A DNA stretch of 48,917 nucleotides, from contig DCFQ01000018.1 of the NCBI GenBank assembly GCA_002319915.1, forward strand, positions 11,404-60,320. The letters are read 5' to 3'. The DNA comes from Bacteroidales bacterium UBA1800. Lineage in GTDB: Bacteria; Bacteroidota; Bacteroidia; Bacteroidales; VadinHA17. Numbering within the stretch: position 1 is the stretch's first letter; each line of letters begins with the position of its first letter. The translations under genes and the position numbers were made by a program. The notes under the pieces are model-generated. The model was not told the DNA's origin and made no database searches. It was given only the letters and a program-made list of their open reading frames with translations. This document shows, in pieces, positions 23,341-32,115 of this stretch.

Positions 23341-23490
23341 AGAAGAAGGCATCAGGCATAAGGCGGAAGGCGTCAGGCGGAAGGCGTCAGGCGTCAGGTT
23401 AGTTTGCACGATTACCCCGACGCGTTGGTCGGGATCTGCGCTTCGCTCCGACATGATTGCATGATTGCTTGATTGCATGAATGCATGTTT
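23341..23490. repeat. composite intergenic repeat element
   Basis: Three parts follow the HAD stop codon: tandem copies of GGCGTCAGGCGGAA-type units (23362-23398), a hairpin CCCGAC-GCGTTG-GTCGGG (23416-23433) followed by TCTGCGCTTCGCTCCGACATG, and tandem ATTGCATG-type units (23452-23487). The first and third parts recur in the same order after murQ at 48764-48842. No coding sequence is seen here. Confidence 0.75.
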
Positions 23491-23502
23491 ACCCCTGATA
23501 TC

Positions 23503-23532
23503 TTGCCCGAAATAAATTAATAACTATCTTTG
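23503..23532 (+). promoter_or_regulatory. promoter of the metal-efflux operon
   Basis: TTG at 23503-23505 and TATCTTTG at 23525-23532 are 19 bases apart, matching the Bacteroidota consensus. Transcription would begin near 23539, about 11 bases before the GTG start of the first gene. Confidence 0.65.
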
Positions 23533-23549
23533 GACCCATATTCTTCTCA

Positions 23550-23930
23550 GTGAGAAAGGGGCTTAAGATAAAGGCATACCTGATCCTTATTGCATGGATG
23601 ACAATATTCATGCATAATGTCATTCCCCATAATCATATTGAAGAGTGCCTGGCAGTTTGCCAGGGTACAAATGACAGGAGTGCCGGTGATTCACATGTGG
23701 CTGCAGGGATCACACAGCTTGGCAGCCAGTCTTCTGAAAGCACTGTCTGTCATGCCTCAAGCCTCCTTTTCCATAATCTCAGCCAGGAGAATCTGGTCAC
23801 CAGGGCTTCAGAGGAATTGATCCCTGAACCCAACATAATGGCAGCCATCATTTTCCCCGTCGGGGAGCAATCATATTTTTCAAATCACCCGGAAAATTCC
23901 CTTCTGTTCCGGGCTCCTCCTGCCTGCTGA
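23550..23930 (+). CDS. small exported protein of unknown function upstream of the metal pump
   Basis: The 126-residue product begins with a GTG and has one hydrophobic amino-terminal segment (YLILIAWMTIFMHNVIP), probably a signal peptide or membrane anchor. Just after it lies HNHIEECLAVC, a cluster of His and Cys that could bind metal, and later come a few more His and Cys. I do not recognise the family. It shares the promoter at 23503-23532 with the czcA-like gene 79 bases downstream, and a metal-sensing or metal-chaperone role would fit, but this is inference. Low similarity to known families and short length lower the confidence. Confidence 0.6.
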   Translation: MRKGLKIKAYLILIAWMTIFMHNVIPHNHIEECLAVCQGTNDRSAGDSHVAAGITQLGSQSSESTVCHASSLLFHNLSQENLVTRASEELIPEPNIMAAIIFPVGEQSYFSNHPENSLLFRAPPAC

Positions 23931-23967
23931 TCTATCCGGTCAGCAAATCAGCATCATTTCTTGATTT

Positions 23968-23993
23968 AATTGATAATATCCTTATTATCAATT
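23968..23993. promoter_or_regulatory. perfect 11-bp inverted repeat before the RND pump gene
   Basis: AATTGATAATA and TATTATCAATT are exact reverse complements around a TCCT loop, ending 16 bases before the czcA-like ATG. The arms are AT-rich and no long U run follows, so a transcription terminator is unlikely. It could be a repressor operator or a leader RNA hairpin that hides the ribosome-binding region. Confidence 0.55.
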
Positions 23994-24009
23994 CTTTAAC
24001 AATTCAAAC

Positions 24010-27000
24010 ATGATTGAGAGAATAATTGGATTTTCGATAAGGAACAAATTCATAATCGGTCTCTTCGTGATCGGCCTGGTCGGCTGGGGGACCTATTCCC
24101 TGACAAAGCTTCCGATAGATGCGATCCCCGACATTACCAACAACCAGGTGCAGGTGATCTCACTCGCCCCTTCACTCGCAGTGCAGGAGGTGGAGAGCTT
24201 TATCACCGCTCCGATTGAGGTCTCGGTAGCCAACATCCCCAATATTATTGAGCTCAGGTCCATTTCGCGACTGGGGCTCTCTGTGGTCACTATCGTGTTC
24301 AGGGACGGGGTCGATATCTACTGGGCCAGACAGCAGCTGACGGAACGGCTGAAGGAAGCGGAGGAATCAATTCCTGACGGACTGGCAAAAATTGAGCTTG
24401 CGCCTGTTTCCACAGGACTTGGTGAAATATTCCAGTACAGGCTGGCGGTGAAAAAAGGCCTTGAAACAAAGTACGATCCCATGGAGCTGAGGACTATCCA
24501 GGACTGGATTGTCAGGCGTGAAATGCTTGGAACACCGGGCGTTGCCGATATTAACAGCTATGGGGGATTTGTGAAGCAGTATGAAATCGCCGTGAATCCG
24601 GAGAGGCTCAAGGGTATGAACCTCACCCTGAACGACATATTCGATGCCCTGGAGAGAAACAACGAGAATACCGGAAGCGCCTATATCGACAAAAATCCGA
24701 ACGCATATTTTATAAGGGGTATCGGGCTGATCAGGAGTCTCGATGACATCGAAAAGATCGTGGTGAGAACCAGTTCTTCGGGGATGCCGGTACTGATAAG
24801 GGATATCGCAACTGTCCAATATGGGAATGCTACCCGTTACGGGGCCTTTGTGGTGGATACCACCGAGGCTGTCGGCGGGGTCGTGATGATGCTTAAAGGA
24901 GCCAATGCACACAGGGTAATCGATGACGTCCAGGCAAGGATCGCCTCGATACAGAAATCGCTGCCGGATGGTGTCACCATCGAGCCCTACCTCAACAGGT
25001 CGGACCTGGTCGGACGGGCGATTGGTACCGTTTCCAGGAACCTTGTTGAAGGGGCTCTTATCGTGATCTTCATACTTGTACTGTTCCTTGGGAATATCCG
25101 TGCAGGTCTGATTGTTGCCTCGGTGATACCGTTGTCGATGCTGTTTGCAATATCAATAATGAACCTGACGGGGGTCTCCGGCAACCTGATGAGCCTTGGA
25201 GCCATTGACTTCGGACTCATCGTGGACGGTGCGGTCATAATTGTTGAAAGCGTGGCTCACCGTATTTTCAGGACCGGGGAAAAAAGCAATGGCACGCCGA
25301 TGCTCACTGTCAGGCAGATGGACGAAAGCGTATTTGAATCCGCAAAACGGATGATGAGCTCTGCCACATTCGGCCAGATAATAATCCTCATAGTTTACCT
25401 GCCCATAATCGCACTTGTCGGCATTGAAGGGAAAATGTTCAGGCCGATGGCCCAGGTCGTAACTTTCGCCCTGACGGGAGCCGCGATCCTTTCGCTTACC
25501 TGGGTCCCGATGGCTTCAGCGTTGTTCCTGAGTAAAAAAAGTACTCATAAGAGGAATTTTTCGACCGTCATGCTCGAAAAGCTTCACAAAGGGTTCGAAC
25601 CTATCATAAGGATGGCCCTCCTGCACAAAGCTGCAGTGACTATAATTGCTATTTCTCTCTTTATAATCAGTCTGTTCGTTTTTACCAGACTTGGCGGGGA
25701 ATTCATTCCCCAGCTTGAGGAGGGCGATCTGGCTGCCGGGGTTATGACCCTTCAGGGTGGTTCGCTTACCCATACGGTCGAAACGATCCGAAAAGCCAAT
25801 AAGATCCTTCTCACGAATTTCCCTGAGGTAAAACATGCGGTGTGCAAGATTGGTGCAGGGGAAATCCCCACTGACCCTACCCCGATGGAAACAGGCGATT
25901 ATATAATTACGCTGAAGGACAAAGAACAGTGGACATCAGCGTCGACAAGGGAAGAGCTGGTCGCAAAGATGGAAGAGAGCCTCGTTCCCCTGGCCGGGGT
26001 GAAATTCGAGTTCCAGCAGCCCATCCAGATGCGGTTCAACGAGCTTATGACCGGATCGAAACAGGACGTGGCAATCAAGATTTTCGGGGACGACCTGAAC
26101 GTCCTTGCTGCAGAAGCTGCAGAAGTTGAAAGGCTTATAACATCCATCAACGGCGTGCAGGATATAAACGTTGAAAAGGTGACCGGGTTAGCCCAGATTC
26201 AGATCACCTACAACCGCGACCGCCTCGCGCAGTACGGCCTGTCGGTTGCCGATGTCAACAGGGTGCTGAGGGCTGCTTTTGCCGGAAGCCAGGCAGGGGT
26301 AGTATTTGATGAGGAGAAAAGGTTCGGGCTCGTGGTGAGGTTCGACAAGGATTACCGGCAGGACTTTGAAGATGTCAGGAATCTTTCCGTCGGCCTCCCC
26401 GGCGGGGTCCAGATACCATTCGACCAGCTGGCGACAATTGAAGTCAAATCAGGACCCGCCCAGGTCTCCCGGGAGGATACCAAAAGGAGGATAACCGTCG
26501 GATTTAATGTCAGGAACAGGGATGTCCAGAGCGTTATTTCCGAAGTATCCCGGAAGATCGATTCGGAGATCAGGCTTCCGGCCGGTTACTACATAACTTA
26601 CGGAGGACAGTTTCAAAACCTCGAAGCCGCAAAGGCAAGGTTGTCCATAGCCGTTCCGGTTGCCCTACTGCTGATTTTTGTCCTGCTCTATTTCACATTC
26701 GGGTCGGTAAAGCAGACCCTTTTAATCTACACCGCTGTTCCCATGGCTGCCGTCGGAGGGATCTTCGCCCTCTGGATCAGGGGTATGAATTTCTCAATAT
26801 CCGCCGGTATAGGATTTGTAGCGCTCTTCGGCGTTGCCGTCCTCAATGGGATTGTCCTGATAGCCGAGTTCAACAGGCTGGAGAAAGAAGGGATTACCGA
26901 TATCACTGAAAGGGTGATGAAAGGCCTTCACTCGAGGCTGCGGCCTGTCATCATGACTGCCGCCGTTGCATCACTGGGCTTCCTTCCCATGGCGCTGTCG

Positions 27001-28395
27001 ACATCCGCCGGGGCAGAGGTTCAAAAACCGCTTGCCACAGTTGTTATCGGAGGCCTTATAACAGCCACCATCCTTACGCTGATCATCCTACCGGTCTTTT
27101 ATACCGCGGTCTCAACAAAAAGGCTGAAATTCCCGGGAAAAATGAAACGGGCAAAACTGCTGACAGTGCTTATACTTACTACTGGCCTGACAATTTCCAG
27201 CCTGACCGCACAGGAGAAGAAACCCGTTTCCCTGCAGGAAGCTGTTCAGATAGCGCTCGACAACAACCTGAAGATAAAATCCTCTTCCCTGTCGGTCGAG
27301 GCGTTGAAATCGCTGAAAGCTTCATCGTGGGACATAGGTAAAACCGACGTTGACCTTGAATACGGACAGCTGAATTCTGCCCTGAAAGACAATAATCTGT
27401 CTGTTTCCCAGTCGATCTCCTTTCCGCTCGTATACATCAACCAGGCAAGGTTGGCCGGTGCAAGGATAAGGAGCGGTGAGTGGCAGCACCAGGGGACAAA
27501 ACTCGAAATAGCCACACAGGTGAAACAGGTCTACTGGCAGCTTAACTACCTGTATTCAAAGAGGCGGCTGCTGGCTTACCAGGATTCCCTCTACTCCCTG
27601 TTCCTGAGAGCTGCAGAGCTCAGGTCACAGACTGGGGAGACAAACAGGCTCGAAATGATCACTGCAAGATCACAGAGCCTCGAGATCAGGAATCAGCTCA
27701 ACCAGATCCGGCTCGAAACGGGTATCGCGGAGCGGAATCTTCGTACCATCCTGAACACCGATACCTATTTTATTCCCTCAGATTCCATTCTGAAAAAGGC
27801 AGGTGGTTCCACTTTCCCCGACTCAGCAACAATCACAGGGAATCCTTCACTTTCATACCTCGAGCAGCAGGTGGAAGTGATGCGAAGGGAAAAGATGCTG
27901 GAAAAGAGCCGGGCGCTGCCGGACCTTAAATTCGGATATTTCAACCAGTCGATAAGGGGAGTCCAGGAAATAAACGGCCAACCGCAGGCATTCGGACCTG
28001 GCGACAGGTTCACGGGTATAAGTGCCGGAATATCGCTGCCCCTGTGGTTCACGCCTTATACCTCACGTGCCAGGTCGGCCAGGCTGAATGAAAAAGTTGC
28101 CGCATCGGATGCGGAGTACTATTCCAGGTCACTGGCAGCCACATACTGCTCGCTTATCGATGAATTCAAAAAGTATTCCGGCAGTGTAAATTATTACGAA
28201 AGCCAGGCTTTGCGTGAAGCAGACATGATAATTGACCAGTCAACCAAGAGCTACAAGGCAGGTGCAATGGATTACCTCGAATATGTGCTGAGCCTGGGCA
28301 GGGCGCTTGAGATAAAGCAGAATTACCTCGATGCAGTGAACAGCCTGAATCAGACTCTTGTAAATATTGATTTTGTAACAGGAAAAATATTTTAA
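24010..28395 (+). CDS. CzcA-type heavy-metal RND efflux pump fused to a TolC-like outer-membrane domain
   Basis: Residues 1-1040 are a complete heavy-metal RND transporter with 12 helices and two periplasmic loops. The helix-4 proton-relay motif is DFGLIVDGAVIIVE (Asp400, Asp406, Glu413), the signature of divalent-cation pumps (Zn, Co, Cd, Ni) rather than of Cu/Ag pumps. Residues 1045-1069 look like a signal peptide (MKRAKLL, a hydrophobic core, then SSLTAQE). Residues 1073-1461 form a TolC-type outer-membrane factor with the usual two-repeat coiled coil. Separate proteins normally supply these two parts. Fusions of this size are known in Bacteroidota. The adaptor gene follows after four bases. 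Confidence 0.93.
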   Translation: MIERIIGFSIRNKFIIGLFVIGLVGWGTYSLTKLPIDAIPDITNNQVQVISLAPSLAVQEVESFITAPIEVSVANIPNIIELRSISRLGLSVVTIVFRDGVDIYWARQQLTERLKEAEESIPDGLAKIELAPVSTGLGEIFQYRLAVKKGLETKYDPMELRTIQDWIVRREMLGTPGVADINSYGGFVKQYEIAVNPERLKGMNLTLNDIFDALERNNENTGSAYIDKNPNAYFIRGIGLIRSLDDIEKIVVRTSSSGMPVLIRDIATVQYGNATRYGAFVVDTTEAVGGVVMMLKGANAHRVIDDVQARIASIQKSLPDGVTIEPYLNRSDLVGRAIGTVSRNLVEGALIVIFILVLFLGNIRAGLIVASVIPLSMLFAISIMNLTGVSGNLMSLGAIDFGLIVDGAVIIVESVAHRIFRTGEKSNGTPMLTVRQMDESVFESAKRMMSSATFGQIIILIVYLPIIALVGIEGKMFRPMAQVVTFALTGAAILSLTWVPMASALFLSKKSTHKRNFSTVMLEKLHKGFEPIIRMALLHKAAVTIIAISLFIISLFVFTRLGGEFIPQLEEGDLAAGVMTLQGGSLTHTVETIRKANKILLTNFPEVKHAVCKIGAGEIPTDPTPMETGDYIITLKDKEQWTSASTREELVAKMEESLVPLAGVKFEFQQPIQMRFNELMTGSKQDVAIKIFGDDLNVLAAEAAEVERLITSINGVQDINVEKVTGLAQIQITYNRDRLAQYGLSVADVNRVLRAAFAGSQAGVVFDEEKRFGLVVRFDKDYRQDFEDVRNLSVGLPGGVQIPFDQLATIEVKSGPAQVSREDTKRRITVGFNVRNRDVQSVISEVSRKIDSEIRLPAGYYITYGGQFQNLEAAKARLSIAVPVALLLIFVLLYFTFGSVKQTLLIYTAVPMAAVGGIFALWIRGMNFSISAGIGFVALFGVAVLNGIVLIAEFNRLEKEGITDITERVMKGLHSRLRPVIMTAAVASLGFLPMALSTSAGAEVQKPLATVVIGGLITATILTLIILPVFYTAVSTKRLKFPGKMKRAKLLTVLILTTGLTISSLTAQEKKPVSLQEAVQIALDNNLKIKSSSLSVEALKSLKASSWDIGKTDVDLEYGQLNSALKDNNLSVSQSISFPLVYINQARLAGARIRSGEWQHQGTKLEIATQVKQVYWQLNYLYSKRRLLAYQDSLYSLFLRAAELRSQTGETNRLEMITARSQSLEIRNQLNQIRLETGIAERNLRTILNTDTYFIPSDSILKKAGGSTFPDSATITGNPSLSYLEQQVEVMRREKMLEKSRALPDLKFGYFNQSIRGVQEINGQPQAFGPGDRFTGISAGISLPLWFTPYTSRARSARLNEKVAASDAEYYSRSLAATYCSLIDEFKKYSGSVNYYESQALREADMIIDQSTKSYKAGAMDYLEYVLSLGRALEIKQNYLDAVNSLNQTLVNIDFVTGKIF

Positions 28396-28399
28396 ATCG

Positions 28400-29590
28400 A
28401 TGAAAATGTCAGCAAACAATTTCTTCCGTAATACAGTTTATCTACTGATAGTCACGCTATTCTTCTCATGCAAAGGGAAGAACCAACCCGCCGTAAACGG
28501 AACGGAAACGGAGATTATCCCGGATGACATTGTGGAAATGAGGAGTGACCAGATAAAAGTGGCAAATATTGATACGGGAACGGTGAAGCTGCGGGAGATA
28601 AACAGCACCTTAAAGGTCAGCGGCAAGATATCGGTTGCACCGCGTAATTACGCAACGGTCTGTGCTCCCCTGGGGGGCTTTGTCAGATATACTGCCCTTG
28701 TTCCCGGAAATGCAGTCAGGAAGGGTGAGACACTGGTCATGATTGAGAACCAGGAATTTGTCGATATCCAGGAGAATTACCTTGAGGCAAAAAACAAGCT
28801 CGAATATGCAGAAGCTGAATACCGGCGTCACTCCGAGCTTTACAAGGAAGACGTATATTCTGAAAAAAACCTGCAGCAGGTGACAACAGATTATAAGAAC
28901 CTGAAGGCCCTTGTGACCGCCTATGCCCAGAAGCTTGCACTCATCGGGATTGATCCTTCCGGTTTGCGGGAGGACAATATAAGCAGGAGTGTTCCCATAA
29001 ATTCACCGATCAGCGGGTATATCAAGTCGGTCAATGTGAACCTTGGCAAATCGATCTCTTCCACGGACGTTCTTTTCGAAATTGTGAACAACGATGACCT
29101 GCTGCTAGAGCTTACGCTGTTCGAGAAGGATGCCAACAAGGTTGCCGCAGGGCAGAAGATCAATTTCTTTATCAATGATGAAGAGGAGGTTCATGAAGCG
29201 GAGATCTATCAGACAGGGAAGTCAGTCGAGGCAGACAGAACTTACCGGGTCTATGCGAGGGTGACAAGGGGGTGCAGGAACCTTATCCCGGGCATGTACG
29301 TGAACGCTGCCATCAGGACCTCAGGAGGAGTGGTGAATTCGCTTCCAGCCGATGCCATCGTGACCTTCGATGACAAGGATTATATTTTTGTTTTTTCTCG
29401 AAACAAGCAGGAAAAAGGTATGGACTTCACGGAGTACAGGATGATAGAGGTGAAAAAAGGAAAATCGGAGGAAGGGTTCAGTGAAGTCTCCCTCCCGGAA
29501 AATTTTGACATCAGGAAAGAAAAGGTTGTGACCAGGGGGGCGTATAACCTTCTGTCGGCAAAAAAGAATGCCGGAGAGATGGCTTGCTGA
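28400..29590 (+). CDS. periplasmic adaptor (membrane fusion) lipoprotein, CzcB/CusB family
   Basis: The 396-residue protein bridges the RND pump and the outer-membrane channel. It begins with a lipoprotein signal peptide (lipobox LFFSC, Cys24). It then shows the barrel-sandwich (lipoyl-like) half motif, CAPLGGFVRYTALVPGNAVRKGETLVMI, a helical hairpin with many charged residues at about 115-165, and the second half motif INSPISGYIKSVNVNLGKSI. The beta-barrel and membrane-proximal domains follow. It overlaps no gene but lies four bases after the pump, in one operon. No His-rich metal-binding amino terminus is present. Confidence 0.92.
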   Translation: MKMSANNFFRNTVYLLIVTLFFSCKGKNQPAVNGTETEIIPDDIVEMRSDQIKVANIDTGTVKLREINSTLKVSGKISVAPRNYATVCAPLGGFVRYTALVPGNAVRKGETLVMIENQEFVDIQENYLEAKNKLEYAEAEYRRHSELYKEDVYSEKNLQQVTTDYKNLKALVTAYAQKLALIGIDPSGLREDNISRSVPINSPISGYIKSVNVNLGKSISSTDVLFEIVNNDDLLLELTLFEKDANKVAAGQKINFFINDEEEVHEAEIYQTGKSVEADRTYRVYARVTRGCRNLIPGMYVNAAIRTSGGVVNSLPADAIVTFDDKDYIFVFSRNKQEKGMDFTEYRMIEVKKGKSEEGFSEVSLPENFDIRKEKVVTRGAYNLLSAKKNAGEMAC

Positions 29591-29650
29591 TTTTGCAAAA
29601 GTTGAAGTTCCGTCGCGTAATCATGGATCAACCGATAAATAAATCCGACA

Positions 29651-30526
29651 GTGGAGTATTCACATTCCGATATCAGTAGACCATCAACTGACAACTCGTT
29701 CAGGGCCGGAATCGTACTGAATATTGCAATTGTGGCTGCGGAACTCATTTTTGGACTGATTTCCAACAGCATGGCCCTGATCTCCGACGCAGGGCATAAC
29801 TTCAGTGACATGCTTACCCTGGTATTCTCATGGATCGCTGTAAGAGTCTCTCAGCGAGAACCCACCTTCAGGTTCACGTACGGGTTCAGGCGCTCGACGA
29901 TCCTGGCGGCATTCATAAACACTTTAGTCCTGCTTGTAAGCGTCGGGGCAATCCTCTGGGCAACCATCATGAGACTGAGACATCCGGTTGAAGTCAAATC
30001 GGTGAATGTAATCCTGGTTGCAGGAACAGGAATAATTGTCAACGGGATTACGGCCCTGTTTTTCAGGGAGGGGCAAAGGACCGACATTAACCTGCGCAGT
30101 GCATTCCTCCACTTCATCACCGATGCACTTGTTTCGTCAGGAGTCGTGGTGGCTGGCATTGCCATTGCCCTCACCGGGCTGAACTGGATCGACCCGGCCA
30201 TCTCACTTATCATCATTGTGGTCATCGTGTACAGCTCATACAGGCTTCTTATTGATTCGGTAAACCTGGCCCTCGATGCTGTCCCCGAGAACATTGACAT
30301 TCATGAAGTAAGGAAATACCTCGAGGATCTTCCGGAAGTTTCGGAAGTGCACGACCTCCATATCTGGGCTCTCAGCACCACAGAAGCCGCCCTGACCGTT
30401 CACATGGTAACCACCTGCCAGACAGACCTCAGTTTCATAGTCAGGACAAGGGGGCAGCTTCACCAGAGGTTTGGTATAGAGCATTCTACCATCCAGGTTG
30501 AGTTCGGAGGGAACTCAGAAGCTTAA
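29651..30526 (+). CDS. cation diffusion facilitator, CzcD/ZitB family
   Basis: The 291-residue protein exports divalent metal ions (typically Zn2+, also Cd2+ or Co2+) from the cytoplasm in exchange for protons. Six helices are apparent. The transport site residues are visible in helix 2 (ISDAGHNFSD, His49 and Asp53) and helix 5 (HFITDALVS). A cytoplasmic domain with HDLHIWALSTTEAALTVHM follows. The start is a GTG; the amino terminus is shorter than in His-rich CzcD proteins. It follows the adaptor gene by 60 bases, completing a resistance block with cytoplasmic and periplasmic export steps. Confidence 0.92.
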   Translation: MEYSHSDISRPSTDNSFRAGIVLNIAIVAAELIFGLISNSMALISDAGHNFSDMLTLVFSWIAVRVSQREPTFRFTYGFRRSTILAAFINTLVLLVSVGAILWATIMRLRHPVEVKSVNVILVAGTGIIVNGITALFFREGQRTDINLRSAFLHFITDALVSSGVVVAGIAIALTGLNWIDPAISLIIIVVIVYSSYRLLIDSVNLALDAVPENIDIHEVRKYLEDLPEVSEVHDLHIWALSTTEAALTVHMVTTCQTDLSFIVRTRGQLHQRFGIEHSTIQVEFGGNSEA

Positions 30527-30552
30527 GAATTCCATTGTGCCTGCTTTTGATG

Positions 30553-30560
30553 TACATTTG
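30553..30560 (+). promoter_or_regulatory. candidate -7 element of mnmD
   Basis: TACATTTG matches TAnnTTTG and lies 19 bases before the ATG at 30580. It argues against the in-frame ATGs at 30535 and 30550. No -33 box is found at standard spacing. Confidence 0.4.
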
Positions 30561-30579
30561 GGCATCAAATCCTGTTAAG

Positions 30580-31233
30580 ATGCCCGAAATTATCAGAACG
30601 GAGGATGGCTCGGATACACTTTATGTCAGGGAGCTCAATGAACATTACCACTCTGTTCACGGTGCGATCCGGGAATCTGATCACATTTTCATCAGGCACG
30701 GTTTCGACTTTTTCAGGGGAGAGAATGTCAGGATATTTGAGGCCGGATTCGGGACAGGGCTGAATGCCATTCTTACCCTGGCTGCAAACAGGGAAATCAG
30801 GAAAATTCAATATACGGCGATCGAGAGGTTCCCCCTTCCCCTGGAAATCATCTCAAAGCTAAACTACGCCAGCCTGATACCCGAGGAGTACAAAGCCATA
30901 TTTACTGAGATCCATACATGCGCCTGGAATACTGTTATAAAAATAACAGACAGCTTTTCACTGTTCAAAATAAACGATGATCTTGCATCATGCAGGCTGA
31001 CAGGCGAATCAGATCTTATTTATTTCGACGCATTCGGTCCGGACAAGCAGCCGGAAATGTGGACCGACGACATCTTTCATAAGATCTCGAAGGTTACAGC
31101 CCTGGGCGGGATCCTGGTAACTTATTCTGCCAAGGGAGAAGTGAGAAGGAAGCTCACCCGCAACGGTTTCAAAGTGGAGCTCCTGCCCGGTCCTCCCGGG
31201 AAAAGGCAGATGATCAGGGCCGTTAAAATTTGA
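30580..31233 (+). CDS. mnmD: tRNA 5-methylaminomethyl-2-thiouridine methyltransferase MnmD
   Basis: The 217-residue protein is the methyltransferase half of MnmC found as a separate enzyme, which makes the final mnm5 group at the wobble uridine of certain tRNAs from S-adenosylmethionine. Motif I is FEAGFGTGLNAILTL, and the catalytic block is DLIYFDAFGPDKQPEMW. The carboxy terminus ends FKVELLPGPPGKRQMIRA, as in the DUF752 family. No oxidoreductase (MnmC1) domain is attached. The start was chosen at the ATG after the -7 element; the longer ORF from 30535 would add 15 unconserved residues. Confidence 0.9.
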   Translation: MPEIIRTEDGSDTLYVRELNEHYHSVHGAIRESDHIFIRHGFDFFRGENVRIFEAGFGTGLNAILTLAANREIRKIQYTAIERFPLPLEIISKLNYASLIPEEYKAIFTEIHTCAWNTVIKITDSFSLFKINDDLASCRLTGESDLIYFDAFGPDKQPEMWTDDIFHKISKVTALGGILVTYSAKGEVRRKLTRNGFKVELLPGPPGKRQMIRAVKI

Positions 31234-31273
31234 AAATTTATTTTTTTGCCCTTTTTTCCTTTTCCCAAAGTGT

Positions 31274-31281
31274 TATCTTTG
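31274..31281 (+). promoter_or_regulatory. candidate -7 element of the FKBP gene
   Basis: TATCTTTG matches TAnnTTTG and lies 29 bases before the ATG at 31311. The long in-frame ORF starting at 31230 runs through this element, so the lipoprotein start is preferred. Upstream is a T-rich stretch without a clear -33 box. Confidence 0.5.
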
Positions 31282-31310
31282 CGGAAATCAAAATTAAAAA
31301 ATCCTATCAG

Positions 31311-32024
31311 ATGAAAATCAAAGAATTAATTGTTCTGCTTGCGATTGCAGGCATCGTACTTGTTTCCTGTAATAAAAATGCCATCACTAATGCCAAGGTA
31401 AAAACTAAGATGGACTCCCTGTCGTATGCATTCGGGATCATGAATCTTGCCCAGCTTCAGAATGACAGCATTGACCTTGACCCGGTGATAATGGCAAAAG
31501 CCATGATGGATGGAAAGAACGGGAAGCCGCAAATGACGCAGGAAGCAGCGAGAGGTTTTATATACTCATTCATTACCAGGCTCGAGAGTGAAAAGGAAGC
31601 AAAACAGGCAGAATTAAATAAAGTGAAATACAAAGACTATATTGCAGAAAATGAAGCATTCCTTGCAAAGAACAAGGAAAAGCAGGGCGTAGTAACTACT
31701 GCCAGCGGGCTTCAGTATGAAGTTATTAAGATGGGAACAGGCGAAAAGCCTACCTCCCAGAGCACTGTGAAGGTCCATTATGTCGGGACCCTTATTGACG
31801 GTACGGAATTTGACTCCTCAGTAAAAAAAGGTCAGCCTGTCCAATTTCCCGTCTCAGGTGTGATCCCAGGCTGGACCGAGGCGCTTCAGCTTATGCCGGT
31901 AGGCTCCAAGTTCAGGCTCTTCATTCCGCAGAACCTTGCCTACGGTTCAAGAGCTGGCAGCGAGGTTATCAAGCCCTATTCAACACTGATATTCGAAGTC
32001 GAGCTTCTCGATATCGTAAAATAA
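31311..32024 (+). CDS. FKBP-type peptidyl-prolyl isomerase lipoprotein, Mip-like
   Basis: The 237-residue protein catalyses prolyl cis-trans isomerisation and assists folding of exported proteins. It has a lipoprotein signal peptide (LVSC, Cys20). Residues about 30-125 form the helical dimerisation domain of Mip/FkpA proteins. The carboxy-terminal FKBP domain has VKVHYVGTLIDGTEFDSS, the FPVSGVIPGWTEALQLMPVG segment and LAYGSRAG. Residues lining the active site are present, so activity is expected. It probably faces the periplasm, anchored in a membrane. Confidence 0.93.
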   Translation: MKIKELIVLLAIAGIVLVSCNKNAITNAKVKTKMDSLSYAFGIMNLAQLQNDSIDLDPVIMAKAMMDGKNGKPQMTQEAARGFIYSFITRLESEKEAKQAELNKVKYKDYIAENEAFLAKNKEKQGVVTTASGLQYEVIKMGTGEKPTSQSTVKVHYVGTLIDGTEFDSSVKKGQPVQFPVSGVIPGWTEALQLMPVGSKFRLFIPQNLAYGSRAGSEVIKPYSTLIFEVELLDIVK

Positions 32025-32115
32025 CACCGGTTTGCAGGAGGATGGTGCTCCCATTCAGCAGATCACAGTGAAAAAGGCAGTGACAATTAGTAAATAACAA
32101 GTAGCGAAGATCGAA

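Noticed and set aside
23341..23490. CRISPR array or insertion-sequence remnant
   Set aside because: The units are short and irregular without spacers, and no transposase or target duplication is seen.
24010..28395. Copper/silver-specific CusA pump
   Set aside because: The helix-4 motif is DFGLIVDGA, characteristic of divalent-cation pumps, rather than the form of Cu/Ag pumps.
30535..30579. Upstream start for MnmD
   Set aside because: The added residues are not typical of the family and span a TAnnTTTG element.
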